Shown one piece after another: positions 8,488 to 15,419 of a stretch of DNA of 19,541 nucleotides. The notes beneath the pieces are model-generated. The model saw only the letters and a program-made list of their open reading frames with translations, was not told where the DNA came from and searched no databases. Made by a program: the position numbers and the translations under genes. This DNA is from JBOHPP01 sp050731755 (GTDB taxonomy: Bacteria > Methylomirabilota > Methylomirabilia > Rokubacteriales > CSP1-6): contig JBOHPP010000163.1 of assembly GCA_050731755.1 (NCBI GenBank), positions 1-19,541 of the forward strand, written 5' to 3'. Positions within the stretch are counted from its first letter, which is position 1, and each line of letters opens with the position of its first letter.

Positions 8488-9285
8488 ATGGGTGACGGAA
8501 CCGCGATTGAGTGGACGGACGCGACTTGGAACCCAGTCACCGGCTGCACTAAGGTGTCGCCGGGCTGCAAGTTCTGCTATGCGGAGCGGCTCACTGAGCG
8601 ATTCGGCCTGTATGACTTCACCGACGTCCGGCTGCACCCGGAGCGGCTAGAGCTACCTCTCCGCTGGCGTGCGCCTCGGCGTGTATTCGTCAACTCGATG
8701 AGCGACCTATTCCATGAGCGCATCCCGGACCCGTTCATCGAGCGAGTGTTCGACGTGATGGCGCGGGCGTCACAGCACATCTTCCAGGTCCTCACCAAGC
8801 GGGCCGATCGGCTGCTTAGTTGGTCGCGCCACCGGCGGGAACCGATCCCAGCGCACATCTGGATTGGCGTCTCCGTCGAATCATCGAAGTATCTGTGGCG
8901 TGTGGACCGCCTGCGCCAGGTTCCGGCGAGGATTCGGTTCATCAGCGCTGAGCCGCTGCTTGGGCCCCTGACCGGGCTAGATCTCGCTGGCGTCGCTTGG
9001 GTCATCACTGGAGGCGAATCGGGCGGGCCAGGAGATCGCGCTCTCGTGCGTTTCTCTGATGGAGCCCTGCGCCCTAAACCAGAAGCGCTCGCTTGGGTCC
9101 GGGAGGTCCGCGATAACTGTTTGGCCGCCGGCGTGGCGTTTTTCCACAAGCAATGGGGAGGGCCGCGGCCGACGTCGGGGGGTCGAAAGCTCGACGGACG
9201 GCAGTGGTCGGAGTACCCCGGGCAAGCGTTGAGCGACGCCCAAGCCAGTGACGCTCCCAGAGTCCGTCACGGATCAGCCCGATAG
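8488..9285 (+). CDS. phage Gp37/Gp68 family protein (DUF5131), three-Cys motif
   Basis: A 265-residue protein of the Gp37/Gp68 family (Pfam PF07505), known from phages and mobile regions. It opens with the family signature I-E-W-T-D-A-T-W-N-P-V-T-G-C followed by a C-x6-C-x2-C cluster (Cys20, Cys27, Cys30) in G-C-K-F-C-Y-A-E-R. That cluster resembles the Fe-S motif of radical SAM enzymes, though the spacing is not the canonical C-x3-C-x2-C. Other family hallmarks are N-S-M-S-D-L-F-H, Q-V-L-T-K-R, I-W-I-G-V-S-V-E, F-I-S-A-E-P-L-L-G, I-T-G-G-E-S-G and near the end F-F-H-K-Q-W-G-G. Substrate and reaction are unknown. It pairs with TcmP upstream in the known arrangement, and its 3' end overlaps the HEPN-like gene by 38 nt. 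It is probably complete and functional, since all family motifs are in frame. Confidence 0.9.
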   Translation: MGDGTAIEWTDATWNPVTGCTKVSPGCKFCYAERLTERFGLYDFTDVRLHPERLELPLRWRAPRRVFVNSMSDLFHERIPDPFIERVFDVMARASQHIFQVLTKRADRLLSWSRHRREPIPAHIWIGVSVESSKYLWRVDRLRQVPARIRFISAEPLLGPLTGLDLAGVAWVITGGESGGPGDRALVRFSDGALRPKPEALAWVREVRDNCLAAGVAFFHKQWGGPRPTSGGRKLDGRQWSEYPGQALSDAQASDAPRVRHGSAR

Positions 9286-9757
9286 CGAGACATGGCGTGA
9301 CCTCTACACCGTTTTCGGCAATGCTGTTTATTGGGCGCAGACGCTTGAGCACACCCTCGTCAACGTCTTGGCACTTGAGCGACTCGTTCGGAAGGAGCGC
9401 TTCACCGTCGACGAATTCGACCAATTCATGGTGCGTCAGTTCAAGCAAACACTAGGTCAACCGATAGGAATCTTGAAAGCGAACGTGGACGTAAAGGAGG
9501 GGTTTGCTGATCGTCTCGCTTGCGCACTTGAAGTCCGGAACCTCCTTGTCCACCGCTACTTTCGGGAGCGAGTTCAAGACCTGACGAGTGACGAGGGGAG
9601 GCGCCGGCTCATCGAGGAACTGTCGACCTTCCGGGGGGATCTGCGGTCGGTGCATCAAGAGTTGTACCTGCTGATGGCGCCCTTCAGAGAAACGGTAGGC
9701 ATTAGCGAGGATGATTTGCGTCGAGACATTGAGCGGCTCCTGGCTGGTGGAGCGTAG
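9248..9757 (+). CDS. small helical protein with HEPN-like R-N-x3-H motif
   Basis: A 169-residue, charged, apparently all-helical cytosolic protein that I do not recognise as a named family. The segment A-L-E-V-R-N-L-L-V-H-R-Y-F (93-105) contains R97-N98-x3-H102, the R-x4-6-H active-site motif of HEPN-domain ribonucleases. A preceding amphipathic helix pair (Y-W-A-Q-T-L-E-H-T-L-V-N-V-L, 28-41) fits a HEPN four-helix bundle. HEPN proteins are frequent toxins or nuclease effectors in defence and toxin-antitoxin systems, but non-catalytic ones exist. The only standard start in frame near the N-terminus is GTG at 9248-9250, inside the end of the Gp37/Gp68 gene (38-nt overlap), with a weak ribosome site. 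The overlap and shared low GC indicate co-transfer and co-expression with tcmP and the Gp37/Gp68 gene. It could also be an unrelated helical protein; confidence in the coding call exceeds that in the HEPN label. Confidence 0.75.
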   Translation: MTLPESVTDQPDSETWRDLYTVFGNAVYWAQTLEHTLVNVLALERLVRKERFTVDEFDQFMVRQFKQTLGQPIGILKANVDVKEGFADRLACALEVRNLLVHRYFRERVQDLTSDEGRRRLIEELSTFRGDLRSVHQELYLLMAPFRETVGISEDDLRRDIERLLAGGA

Positions 9758-9831
9758 GACCCGGTAGCCGATCGGGCAGCTCGTGGTTCGGCCCTTGAGG
9801 TTGTGCAAAGAGCCCGCTGGCACGGGTTCCC

Positions 9832-9981
9832 GCCGACGCGGCGCGCCCGGCAGGGATCGACGGGACCCGTTTCCGATTGCTGGCAACGGACCGCCGCGCT
9901 CCAGATGGAGCCCAGCCGCAAGGGGCCAGCGAACGCGTGCTGCGTGGTCCCGTCGATCCCTGCCGGGCGCGCCGCGTCGGC
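9832..9981. repeat. perfect 36-bp inverted repeat with 78-nt structured spacer (possible MITE, att relic or ncRNA)
   Basis: The left arm 9832-9867 and right arm 9946-9981 are exact reverse complements over 36 bp; the next bases outward and inward do not pair. The spacer (9868-9945) holds a nested stem GCTGGC/GCCAGC (9879-9884 with 9925-9930) and a tight hairpin CTCCA-GA-TGGAG (9899-9910), so a transcript of either strand would fold into a long rod. No target-site duplication is evident at the borders. Each arm includes the AscI palindrome GGCGCGCC. Candidates are a miniature inverted-repeat element, an inverted duplication of an integration site, a bidirectional terminator, or a structured RNA of the adjacent cassette. 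Confidence 0.85.
9953..9973 (+). repeat. tRNA 3'-end-like segment (inverted copy at 9840-9860)
   Basis: This 21-nt stretch reads like the end of a tRNA gene: part of the T-loop (TCGATC), a T-stem 3' strand (CCTGC), a 7-nt acceptor 3' strand (CGGGCGC), a discriminator G, then CC. From memory it matches the 3' end of bacterial tRNA(Arg) genes of the GCGCCCG acceptor type. The upstream part of a tRNA is missing, so this is not a functional tRNA. Such 3' fragments are typical attachment-site copies left by tyrosine integrases that target tRNA genes. Here an identical copy lies inverted in the other arm, which is not the usual direct att repeat arrangement. Confidence 0.4.
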
Positions 9982-10040
9982 TCCGCAGCTCGGGACGAGC
10001 CCGGCTATCGTTAACGCGACGTCGTGGGTGGGTGTAATAC

Positions 10041-11642
10041 TTAGCTGACGTAACCCTCCAGCACGTCGCGGGCGATCAACTCGGGATCGCGCTCCTGCGG
10101 CGCTCCGTACCCACCGCCCCCCGGCAGGCGAACTTCCACCAGGGCGCCGGGCGGCACCACCTGCTCCTGCTTCGGGTTGCCCGGCGGGACGCCGTCGACG
10201 AGCACCTCGCCCAGGGTGCCGGGCCCACCGCCGAAAAACCCTTGCGCCGGATGCCGGGTGCGATCGCAGAGCACCGAGCAGGTGACGGGCTCACGGCTGC
10301 GCATGCGGAAGGCGATCGTCTGGCCGAGGCCCCCCCGGAACTTGCCGAACCCGCCTGAATCCGGACGCAATTCTTTGCGCTCGATGAGGAAGGGCGAGAT
10401 GTTTTCCAGCACCTCGGCCGGGGTGCCCAGGACCCCGGACGGGAAAGCGGTCGCGCTGAGGCCGTCCTTGACGGCCCGGGCCCCGGTTCCACCCGAGGAG
10501 AAGAAGATCTGGGTGAACGGACGACCCTCAAGATCCCGACCGGCCACCTGCACGCCCCAGATATTGGCCGAGCCTTCGGCCATCACGCGATCGGGCAACG
10601 CCTGGCTCAGCGCGCCGGCGATCACGTGGGGCAGGAAGTGCCCGATGACGTGGCGGGCGGCCACCGCCGCCGGAGGCTTGACGTTGAGGATCGATCCCTC
10701 GGGGGCGTGGATCCGCAGCGGGCGGAAGGCGCCTTCGTTGTTGGGCACGTCGGGGCTCACGATCACCTTGACGCCGTACGTCGTGTAGGCCTCGGTGTAG
10801 TTCATCACGACGTTGATGCCGCGGGCACTGGCCGGCGACGAGCCGGCGTAGTCGATCGAAAGCTCGTCGCCCCGGACCTCGCAGCGCACCTTGATGGTGA
10901 TCGGCTCGTCGAAGCCATCGGAGGTGATGGCGTACTCCCACCGGCCGGGCCGGAGCGCTCGAATGGCCTCGCGCATCGCCCGCTCCGTCCGCCCGATGAT
11001 TTCGTCGGCCAGTGGCTCCAGCCGCTCGAGCCCGAATTCGCCCATGAACTCCAGCAGGCGCTCGCCTCCGACGTCGCCCCCGGCGATCTGGGCGTGGAAA
11101 TCGCCCAGCACCATGTCGGGCACCCGCACGTTGGCCCGGATCATGGCCATCAGCGACTCGTTGGGGCGGCCGCCCTCGTAGAGCTTGAGGATGGGGATGA
11201 ACAAGCCTTCCTCGTAGACCTCCCGGGCCTCGGCCGAGAGCACGTGGCCACCGATGTCGGCCGTGTGGCAGGTGGAGGCGAAGAACGCGACGCAGGCGTC
11301 GTCCCGGAAGACAGGCGTGCAGATGGTCACGTCGTTGAGGTGGCCGGACGTCTTCCAGGGATCGTTGGTGATCAGCACGTCGCCCGGCCGGAGCGTCTCG
11401 ATCGGGCAGGCGGCCAGGACATGCTTCATGGCCAGGGCCATGGAGTTGATATGGCCCGGCGTGCCGGTCACCGCCTGCGCCACCATGAAGCCGCGGCGGT
11501 CGAAGACGCCGGCCGAGAGGTCCCCCGCCTCGCGCACGATGGAGGTGAACGACGTGCGTTGTAGCGCCGTGGCCTGCTCGTTCACCACGCCGATCAGCCG
11601 GCTCCAGCAGATCTCGAGCGTGACCGGGTCGAGCAGTTTCAA
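10041..11642 (-). CDS. hyuB: hydantoinase/oxoprolinase subunit B (N-methylhydantoinase B type)
   Basis: A 533-residue protein of the HyuB / 5-oxoprolinase C-terminal family. With HyuA it performs ATP-dependent ring opening of hydantoins or 5-oxoproline; distant relatives are acetone and acetophenone carboxylase subunits. Family features include the N-terminus D-P-V-T-L-E-I (5-11), F-T-S-I-V-R-E-A-G-D-L-S (32-43), N-D-P-W...G-H-L-N-D-V-T (about 98-111), D-I-G-G-H (about 133-137), D-Y-A-G-S-S-P, and the glycine-rich end R-L-P-G-G-G-G-Y-G. The frame is open far upstream inside hyuA, but homology starts at the TTG at 11640-11642, which overlaps the hyuA stop as TTGA; this start is chosen. It is the last gene of the minus-strand operon and faces the accessory cassette across the inverted repeat. 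Confidence 0.92.
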   Translation of the reverse strand: MKLLDPVTLEICWSRLIGVVNEQATALQRTSFTSIVREAGDLSAGVFDRRGFMVAQAVTGTPGHINSMALAMKHVLAACPIETLRPGDVLITNDPWKTSGHLNDVTICTPVFRDDACVAFFASTCHTADIGGHVLSAEAREVYEEGLFIPILKLYEGGRPNESLMAMIRANVRVPDMVLGDFHAQIAGGDVGGERLLEFMGEFGLERLEPLADEIIGRTERAMREAIRALRPGRWEYAITSDGFDEPITIKVRCEVRGDELSIDYAGSSPASARGINVVMNYTEAYTTYGVKVIVSPDVPNNEGAFRPLRIHAPEGSILNVKPPAAVAARHVIGHFLPHVIAGALSQALPDRVMAEGSANIWGVQVAGRDLEGRPFTQIFFSSGGTGARAVKDGLSATAFPSGVLGTPAEVLENISPFLIERKELRPDSGGFGKFRGGLGQTIAFRMRSREPVTCSVLCDRTRHPAQGFFGGGPGTLGEVLVDGVPPGNPKQEQVVPPGALVEVRLPGGGGYGAPQERDPELIARDVLEGYVS

Positions 11643-13726
11643 GCCGGAAGCTCCACCACGATGGTGAGGCCGTCGTCGACGCGGCAGCGGGCCCCGGGCC
11701 CGAGGACGGCCGTGGACTCGCGCTCCTCCACGATGGCGGGACCGCCGAAGACGGTGCCGGGGCCCAGCGCGTAGCGGTCGTACACCGGCGTGGTCACGAA
11801 CCCTCCGACCTCGGCAAAGTAGGCGGCGCGTCTCGTCTTGATGGCGGCCTCGGCGCTCGTCCCGCCGACGGCGGCCCGGGGCGTCATCGCCAGCCCGGGC
11901 CGGGGGCCCGACACCGTCACGCGCCAGTTCAAGGCCTCGATGGGAACGCCCTGGGGGAGCCGATGGTAGAGGGCGCCGTAGGCGCCCTCGAAGCTTCGGG
12001 TGATGGCGGCCAGACTCTCTGCCGCGAGCGCGCCGCCGGGGATCGGCGCCTCCACCTCGTGGCCCTGGCCGAAATACCGCATCTCGGCCACTCGCCGCAC
12101 CTGCACATCGCGCGGCGGCACTCCGGCCCGCGTCAGCAGCCGGCGCCCTTCGTCCTCCATGGCGGCGAAGAGCGCGTTGACCGCGGTCCAATCGGCGGCA
12201 TCCAGCCGCTCCCGGTGGGTTCTGACGAAGTCGAAGGCCAACGGCGCGGCCAGAAGGCCGTAGGCCGACATCGCGCCCGCGCCGAACGGCAGCAGGATGC
12301 GGGGGACGCGCAGGATTTGCGCCACCTGCCAGCAGTGAACGGGCCCGGCGCCCCCGAAGGCGAACAGCGGGTACTGGCGGAGATCCTTGCCCCGCTCGAT
12401 CCCGTGGATGCGGGCGGCGGCTGCCATGTTCTCGTTGACGACCCGGTGGATTCCCCAGGCCGCCTCCAGCCCGTCGATGCCCAGCGGCCGGGCGATGTGC
12501 TCCTCGATAGCGCGCCGCGCCGCCGGGCCGTCGAGCCGCATGCGACCGCCCAGGAAGAACTCGGCATCCAGGTAGCCGAGGACGAGATCGGCGTCAGTGA
12601 CGGTCGGCGCGCGGCCGCCGAGGTTATAGCAGGCCGGTCCCGGCTCGGCGCCGGCGCTGTCAGGGCCGACCTTGAGCAGCCCCATGCGGTCCACGCGGGC
12701 GATGGAGCCGCCGCCCGCGCCGATCTCGATCAGTTCGACAACCGGCACCCGGATGGGGAGGCCTGAGCCCTTCTTGAAGCGGTCGGCGCGGGCCACCTCG
12801 AACTCGCGGGCGACCAGCGGCGTACCGCCGTCGATAACGCACGCCTTGGCCGTCGTGCCGCCCATGTCGAACGACAGCAGCCGCGATTCGCTCCGCTCTC
12901 GGGCCGCCTGCGCGGCCGCCAGCGCGCCCGCGGCGGGCCCGGACTCGACCAGGCGGATGGGGAAGCGCTTGGCGTCGCCGGGGAGCGCGATACCACCCGA
13001 CGACTGCATGATGTAGAGTTGGCCGGCGATGCCCAGATCACCGAGGCGGCGCTCGAGATCCTCCAGGTAGTGCGCCATCAACGGCATCACGTAGACGTTG
13101 GCCGTCGTGGTCGAGGCGCGCTCGTACTCCCGGATCTCGGGGACGACCTCCGAGGAGCAGGACACCGGAACTCCGGGGGCGACCTCCCGCACCAGTGCTT
13201 CCAGCCGCCGCTCGTGGGCCGGGTTCAGATAGGCATGGAGCAGGCAGATCGCGATGGCCTCGACGCCAGCCGCCATCAGCTCGGCGATGGCCCGCCGCGC
13301 GGCGGCCTCGTCCAGCGGGCGCAGGATGGAGCCGTCGGCCAGCAACCGCTCCGGCACCTCGCCCCGAAGGTGGCGGGGCACGAGCGGCGGCGGGGGATCG
13401 ATGAGGATGTCGTACATGTCGTAGCGGCCCTCGCGACGGATCTCGAGCGCGTCGCGGAAGCCAGTCGTCGTCAGGAGCGCCGTCCGCGCGCCCTTGCGCT
13501 CGATGAGCGCATTCGTGGCCAACGTGGTGCCGTGGACGACGGCGCCGATGGCGCCGGGCGCCACCCGGGCGTCGTCGAGGAGGGCGTGGATGCCCTGCTC
13601 CACGCCGTGGGCCGGGTCCTTGGGCGTCGTCAGGATCTTGCCGACGGACAGGGCTCCCGTCGCCTCGTCCACCACGACGAGGTCCGTGAAGGTGCCGCCG
13701 ATGTCGACGCCCAGTCGGGCCCGCAC
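11639..13726 (-). CDS. hyuA: hydantoinase/oxoprolinase subunit A (N-methylhydantoinase A type)
   Basis: A 695-residue ATPase subunit of the hydantoinase/oxoprolinase family with the ASKHA (actin/hexokinase-like) nucleotide site. Visible are G-V-D-I-G-G-T-F-T-D (6-15, phosphate 1), H-G-T-T-L-A-T-N-A-L (65-74), E-Y-E-R-A-S-T-T (200-207), L-S-F-D-M-G-G-T-T-A-K (284-294, phosphate 2), the glycine-rich G-A-G-G-G-S-I-A (336-343), and F-G-G-A-G-P-V-H in the C-terminal half. It drives ATP-dependent amide-ring hydrolysis together with HyuB. The start is GTG at 13724-13726, 14 nt after the oxidoreductase stop, without a clear Shine-Dalgarno. Placement beside a DAO-type oxidase suggests that the released N-substituted or D-amino acid is oxidised next. 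The exact substrate (hydantoin, N-methylhydantoin, oxoproline) is not readable from sequence. Confidence 0.94.
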   Translation of the reverse strand: MRARLGVDIGGTFTDLVVVDEATGALSVGKILTTPKDPAHGVEQGIHALLDDARVAPGAIGAVVHGTTLATNALIERKGARTALLTTTGFRDALEIRREGRYDMYDILIDPPPPLVPRHLRGEVPERLLADGSILRPLDEAAARRAIAELMAAGVEAIAICLLHAYLNPAHERRLEALVREVAPGVPVSCSSEVVPEIREYERASTTTANVYVMPLMAHYLEDLERRLGDLGIAGQLYIMQSSGGIALPGDAKRFPIRLVESGPAAGALAAAQAARERSESRLLSFDMGGTTAKACVIDGGTPLVAREFEVARADRFKKGSGLPIRVPVVELIEIGAGGGSIARVDRMGLLKVGPDSAGAEPGPACYNLGGRAPTVTDADLVLGYLDAEFFLGGRMRLDGPAARRAIEEHIARPLGIDGLEAAWGIHRVVNENMAAAARIHGIERGKDLRQYPLFAFGGAGPVHCWQVAQILRVPRILLPFGAGAMSAYGLLAAPLAFDFVRTHRERLDAADWTAVNALFAAMEDEGRRLLTRAGVPPRDVQVRRVAEMRYFGQGHEVEAPIPGGALAAESLAAITRSFEGAYGALYHRLPQGVPIEALNWRVTVSGPRPGLAMTPRAAVGGTSAEAAIKTRRAAYFAEVGGFVTTPVYDRYALGPGTVFGGPAIVEERESTAVLGPGARCRVDDGLTIVVELPA

Positions 13727-13740
13727 AGGGGCAGTCTACA

Positions 13741-14916
13741 TCAGCCGAGATAGGAGGAGACGAACGTACCGGCCGGCGCCCCGCCGCCGGCGAAGCGGCC
13801 CAGACTGAAGGGGGCGGCGCTCACCGGCGGCTCGGCGCCGCAGACGAGCGCGGCCATCATCTCGCCCACCGCCGGCGCCAGCTTGAACCCATGACCGCTC
13901 ATTCCCGCCGCGATCCAGAACCCGCCGACGGCCGACTGGTCGAGGATGGGCATCCAGTCCGGTGTGATGTCGAACGCGCCCACGTACCCGCGCTGGTAGC
14001 GCGCCTCGCCCAGCCGCGGCACGGCCCGGCTCGTGCGCTCGAGGGTTTCCGTCGCCTCGGCCAGACCCACCTCCTGGCCCAGGCGCTCGGGATCGACGGG
14101 GTGGTGAGCCTCGTCGTCGGTGAGCGAGCCGGTCAGCGTGAGCCGTCCCGTCTCCGGGCGTACGTAAGCGCCGCCGGCGAGATCGAGGTAGACCACATGC
14201 GGCGCGCCGAAGCCCGGATCGCGCTCCACGATGAACACGGGATGGCGCCCGACGACGATGGGCAACGCCACGCCGGCGAGCGCAGCCACGCGCGGCGACC
14301 AGAGCCCAGCCGCGTTGACGATCAGCGGTGTGTGCACGACGTCGCCGGCGCTGGTCCTGGCGGCGTGGACGCGATCGCCGCTCACGAGAATCTCGGTGAC
14401 CTCTGCGCCTTGCTCGATCGTCACGCCCGCCCGGCGGGCGGCAGCCGCGTAGGCGAGCGTAACGCCCGAGGGATCGGCGTAACCGGATTCCGGCTCCCAG
14501 AGCACCGCGCCCAGCGAGGAGGCGTCGATGCGCGGCTCGATCCGGGCGGCCTCCGGCGGCTCGATCAGCTCGGCCCGCAGCCCGATCGGTCGCTGCCGTG
14601 CCAGCGTCTCGGCCAGCCGGTCCCGCATCGCTCCGCTGACGCCGATGAGGGCGCCGCACCCGACGTAGCCCGATGACCCGCCGACGGCGTCGTCGAAGTG
14701 GCGGTACACCTCCAGGCTGCGGCGGACCATCCTGGTGGTCTCCGGCGTGGGGTAGAGCTGGCGGATGATGCCCACCGACCATCCGGTGCCGCCGGCGCCG
14801 AGGAACCTGCGCTCGAGGATCAGGATCCGACCGACGCCGCGGGCAGCCAGGTGGTGCGCGATCGACGTGCCGGTGACGCCGCCGCCGATGATGACGGCGT
14901 CGGCGGTGCGGGTCAC
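13741..14916 (-). CDS. FAD-dependent oxidoreductase, DAO family (sarcosine/D-amino acid oxidase-like)
   Basis: A 391-residue flavoenzyme of the DAO superfamily, probably cytosolic. The N-terminal dinucleotide fold reads A-V-I-I-G-G-G-V-T-G (7-16) with Glu35 at the end of the second strand. N-A-A-G-L-W-S is the usual second FAD contact, and the C-terminal D-I-T-P-D-W-M-P-I-L-D and M-S-G-H-G-F-K-L-A-P-A-V-G are typical of sarcosine oxidase beta / dimethylglycine dehydrogenase relatives. No cysteine is present in the C-terminal flavin-contacting segment, so covalent FAD through that site is not expected. The start is GTG at 14914-14916, overlapping the MOSC-gene stop as GTGA; the longer frame upstream has no family similarity. 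By context it may oxidise a secondary or D-amino acid produced by the hydantoinase. Confidence 0.9.
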   Translation of the reverse strand: MTRTADAVIIGGGVTGTSIAHHLAARGVGRILILERRFLGAGGTGWSVGIIRQLYPTPETTRMVRRSLEVYRHFDDAVGGSSGYVGCGALIGVSGAMRDRLAETLARQRPIGLRAELIEPPEAARIEPRIDASSLGAVLWEPESGYADPSGVTLAYAAAARRAGVTIEQGAEVTEILVSGDRVHAARTSAGDVVHTPLIVNAAGLWSPRVAALAGVALPIVVGRHPVFIVERDPGFGAPHVVYLDLAGGAYVRPETGRLTLTGSLTDDEAHHPVDPERLGQEVGLAEATETLERTSRAVPRLGEARYQRGYVGAFDITPDWMPILDQSAVGGFWIAAGMSGHGFKLAPAVGEMMAALVCGAEPPVSAAPFSLGRFAGGGAPAGTFVSSYLG

Positions 14917-15419
14917 CGGCCGGTGGCGGCCAGCGCGGCGGAGGCCTCGCGCTCCGTGAGCAGCCGCACCGGATCGCCTCGGCGCACGGAGCCTTCGACC
15001 CGCACCCGCGTGTAGACCCGGCTCCACCCTGGATGACGCTTCTGCGAGACCCGGGCGTAGTCGCCGTCGGCGAACGCCGGCTCGATGTTGGCGCGGGGGG
15101 AGGTGTAGCGCGTCACCTGAAGGAGCAGCGCCTCGCCCACGCGCAGCACGCAGCCGGGGGCGACCGCTGGCCAGTCGAGACCGTGGATGGTCAGGTTCTC
15201 GCCGATGGCGCCCGGGACGATCGGGTGACCTTCGGCCTGAAGCGCCTCGATGGCTTCCAGGGCGTAGAGGCAGACGGCCCGCTCGGGGCCGCCATGATGC
15301 TCCCGGTCGCGGTGAGCGTCGCCCTCCAGGCCCAGGGCGGTCACGCGTGCCGTCTCCACCGGCGTCTTGGGAACGCCGCCACCTGACACGTTGATCTGCA
15401 CGACGCGTCCCCGACTCAC
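14913..15419 (-). CDS. MOSC-domain protein
   Basis: A 168-residue stand-alone MOSC domain, the fold found at the C-terminus of molybdenum cofactor sulfurases and in YiiM/mARC-type molybdoenzymes. Recognisable are G-L-E-G-D-A-H (30-36), H-H-G-G-P-E-R-A-V (41-49), G-A-I-G-E-N-L-T-I (70-78) and T-S-P-R-A-N-I (106-112). In many relatives the P-R pair is followed closely by a conserved cysteine (P-R-x-P-C); here it reads P-R-A-N, and the only cysteines are Cys50 and Cys90, so a sulfur-carrier role through that cysteine looks doubtful. The GTG start overlaps the upstream stop as GTGA, and the stop overlaps the next start as GTGA. No molybdenum hydroxylase subunit is visible nearby; the partner and substrate are unknown. 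Confidence 0.88.
   Translation of the reverse strand: MSRGRVVQINVSGGGVPKTPVETARVTALGLEGDAHRDREHHGGPERAVCLYALEAIEALQAEGHPIVPGAIGENLTIHGLDWPAVAPGCVLRVGEALLLQVTRYTSPRANIEPAFADGDYARVSQKRHPGWSRVYTRVRVEGSVRRGDPVRLLTEREASAALAATGR

Larger units (their letters stand above)
9758..10040. other. non-coding interval between convergent genes, holding a large inverted repeat
   Basis: 283 nt between the end of the HEPN-like gene and the end of hyuB. It contains the 36-bp inverted repeat described separately plus small hairpins (for example CCCG...CGGG near 9761-9777 and CGGG...CCCG near 9991-10003). Short open frames here have no recognisable product. No simple stem followed by a T run is seen, but the whole interval could stop transcription arriving from both sides. 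Confidence 0.5.

Noticed and set aside
9818..9834. Sigma-54 promoter near the end of the cassette (TGGCACG)
   Set aside because: The -12 element is missing at the right spacing and the site points into non-coding DNA.
9953..9973. Functional tRNA gene
   Set aside because: Only the 3' portion resembles a tRNA; no D-arm, anticodon arm or 5' acceptor strand is found upstream of it.
9832..9981. Retron msr-msd or CRISPR repeat unit
   Set aside because: No reverse transcriptase or cas gene is in the window and there is only one pair of inverted, not direct, repeats.
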